A program made the position numbers and the translations under genes. This document shows, in pieces, positions 29,163 through 29,927 of a stretch of 29,927 nt of DNA (the stretch's first letter is position 1; the number at the start of each line of letters is the position of its first letter). The stretch comes from Reticulitermes lucifugus (Eukaryota > Arthropoda > Insecta > Blattodea > Rhinotermitidae): contig JAKCWW010004018.1 in NCBI GenBank assembly GCA_026260175.1, forward strand, positions 13,969-43,895, read 5' to 3'. A model generated the notes under the pieces. It did no database searches, was not told the DNA's origin, and saw nothing but the letters and a program-made list of their open reading frames with translations.

Positions 29163-29700
29163 TGATATCTGCACTTTTCAGTCACAATGCTACTGACAAT
29201 AAAGACCTGCACAATGACAGACGATGTAAACTAAGAGCTATTTCTGACATCTTGAATGACATTAACTCAAAATACCACCCCCATTCTGAATATGACTGCG
29301 GATGAAGTAATAGTACTTTCCAAAGGAGGGGTAAACTTCAAACAATACCTGGCCAAGAAGCACAGATGTTTTGGTATACAGAGTTATAAATTATATGGCA
29401 TGAGTGAATGTACAGTATGACATGGATGTGTACTTGGGGAAGATTAGGACACGTGCAAATGGAAACATGACCATGCCTCATGCGACAGACACTTGACAAG
29501 AAAGGTGGAGGGACATGGACGTAATCTGTACATGGACAACCCTGTACACGGATTAAAGAGACAAAAAACTATTTCTTCACTTCTTACACATGACAATTCT
29601 AAACAACTTCCTCCTCCTAACTGCATGTGGGAATAAAATGACTCAGAGACTTTCAATTTTCCCTCATGCAGAACTTTATTGAAAGGGCTAGGAGTCTACC
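29163..29700 (+). mobile_element. piggyBac transposase relic, internally deleted
   Basis: On the + strand, across frames, it reads HNDRRCKLRAISDILNDINS (about 29209-29270), then DEVIVLSKGGVNFKQYLAKK (29301-29360), which holds one Asp of the DDD triad. DMDVYLGKIRTRANGNMTMP follows near 29420-29480, then a worn GHGHKLYMDNFF-type block near 29510-29540. A jump leads to KKLFLHFLHMTILNNFLLLT (about 29560-29625), near the C-terminus. A large piece between the last two blocks is missing, and stops interrupt it. Confidence 0.75.
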
Positions 29701-29865
29701 TTGCCAATGTTAACTGCTGGGCAGCCCCTGTCTTTCACAAAACAAACAAGTCAACTGCAAGAAGTGTAATGTGGGATTGTGCCTCAGTACGTATTCTCAA
29801 GACTACCACACTATCAACTGGGGATGGCGAGTCTTCAGAATCACAAACACATCTCATCACATAGA

Positions 29866-29927
29866 TATACAGGGCATACACAAAAGAATGGTGCGGTTTC
29901 AAAAGTGAATAAACAATTTATTTCTCA
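29866..29927. repeat. Possible transposon end at window edge
   Basis: ATACAGGGCATACACAAAAG followed by a GTGCGGTTTCAAAA stretch resembles the start of a Tc1/mariner-type terminal repeat (TACAGGGTGT..). It is cut by the window end and cannot be confirmed. Confidence 0.3.

Overview
The window is eukaryotic genomic DNA, AT-rich and dense with decayed transposable elements. It carries one protein-coding gene split into small exons. The element set (an RTE-like LINE with the YGCETW / [10 protein letters not shown] tail, mariner-like, piggyBac and hAT remnants, a Penelope-like GIY-YIG fragment, and tRNA-derived SINEs) and the large introns suggest an insect with a big genome. My best guess is a cockroach or termite; this is inferred from recalled element families and was not searched.

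The single gene, on the + strand from 2318 to 26926, encodes a membrane dipeptidase of peptidase family M19 (renal dipeptidase, DPEP family). I reconstructed 12 coding exons by following splice phases: 2318-2583, 5039-5160, 7009-7186, 10059-10215, 10299-10431, 11035-11185, 11841-11925, 17026-17202, 19899-19983, 21454-21529, 25011-25149 and 26831-26926. They sum to 1665 nt (554 codons plus stop), every junction keeps frame, and the zinc ligands and substrate-binding residues of the family are present. The predicted protein has a polar N-terminal region of about 138 residues, one membrane anchor (about 139-162) and an extracytoplasmic M19 domain. It has no hydrophobic C-terminal tail for a GPI anchor, so it is probably a type II membrane enzyme that cleaves dipeptides outside the cell.

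Layout. 1-695: LINE 3' end. 695-2317: CpG-rich 5' flank with a MITE, a weak TATA-like site and an old SINE. 2318-5160: two exons for the N-terminal region, with a dispersed repeat in intron 1. 5161-7186: intron 2 with an internally deleted LINE, then the anchor exon. 7187-10058: intron 3 with a LINE split by an insertion. 10059-11925: four clustered exons of the catalytic domain. 11926-17025: a 5.1 kb intron with hAT and mariner-like remnants. 17026-26926: the last five exons, separated by introns with a second dispersed-repeat block, a SINE, a SINE nested in a DDE transposon, and a Penelope-like fragment. 26927-29927: 3' flank with mariner and piggyBac remnants.

The most unusual structure is at two splice acceptors of this gene. 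At exon 9 the intron end plus exon start is repeated in six units of exactly 46 bp, each with its own CAG acceptor. At exon 3 a similar array of about 70-bp units is present. The third exon 9 unit is in frame with the true exon, so an alternative 46-residue insertion is possible. I saw no CRISPR, operon, tRNA or rRNA gene, and no clearly new multi-gene system.
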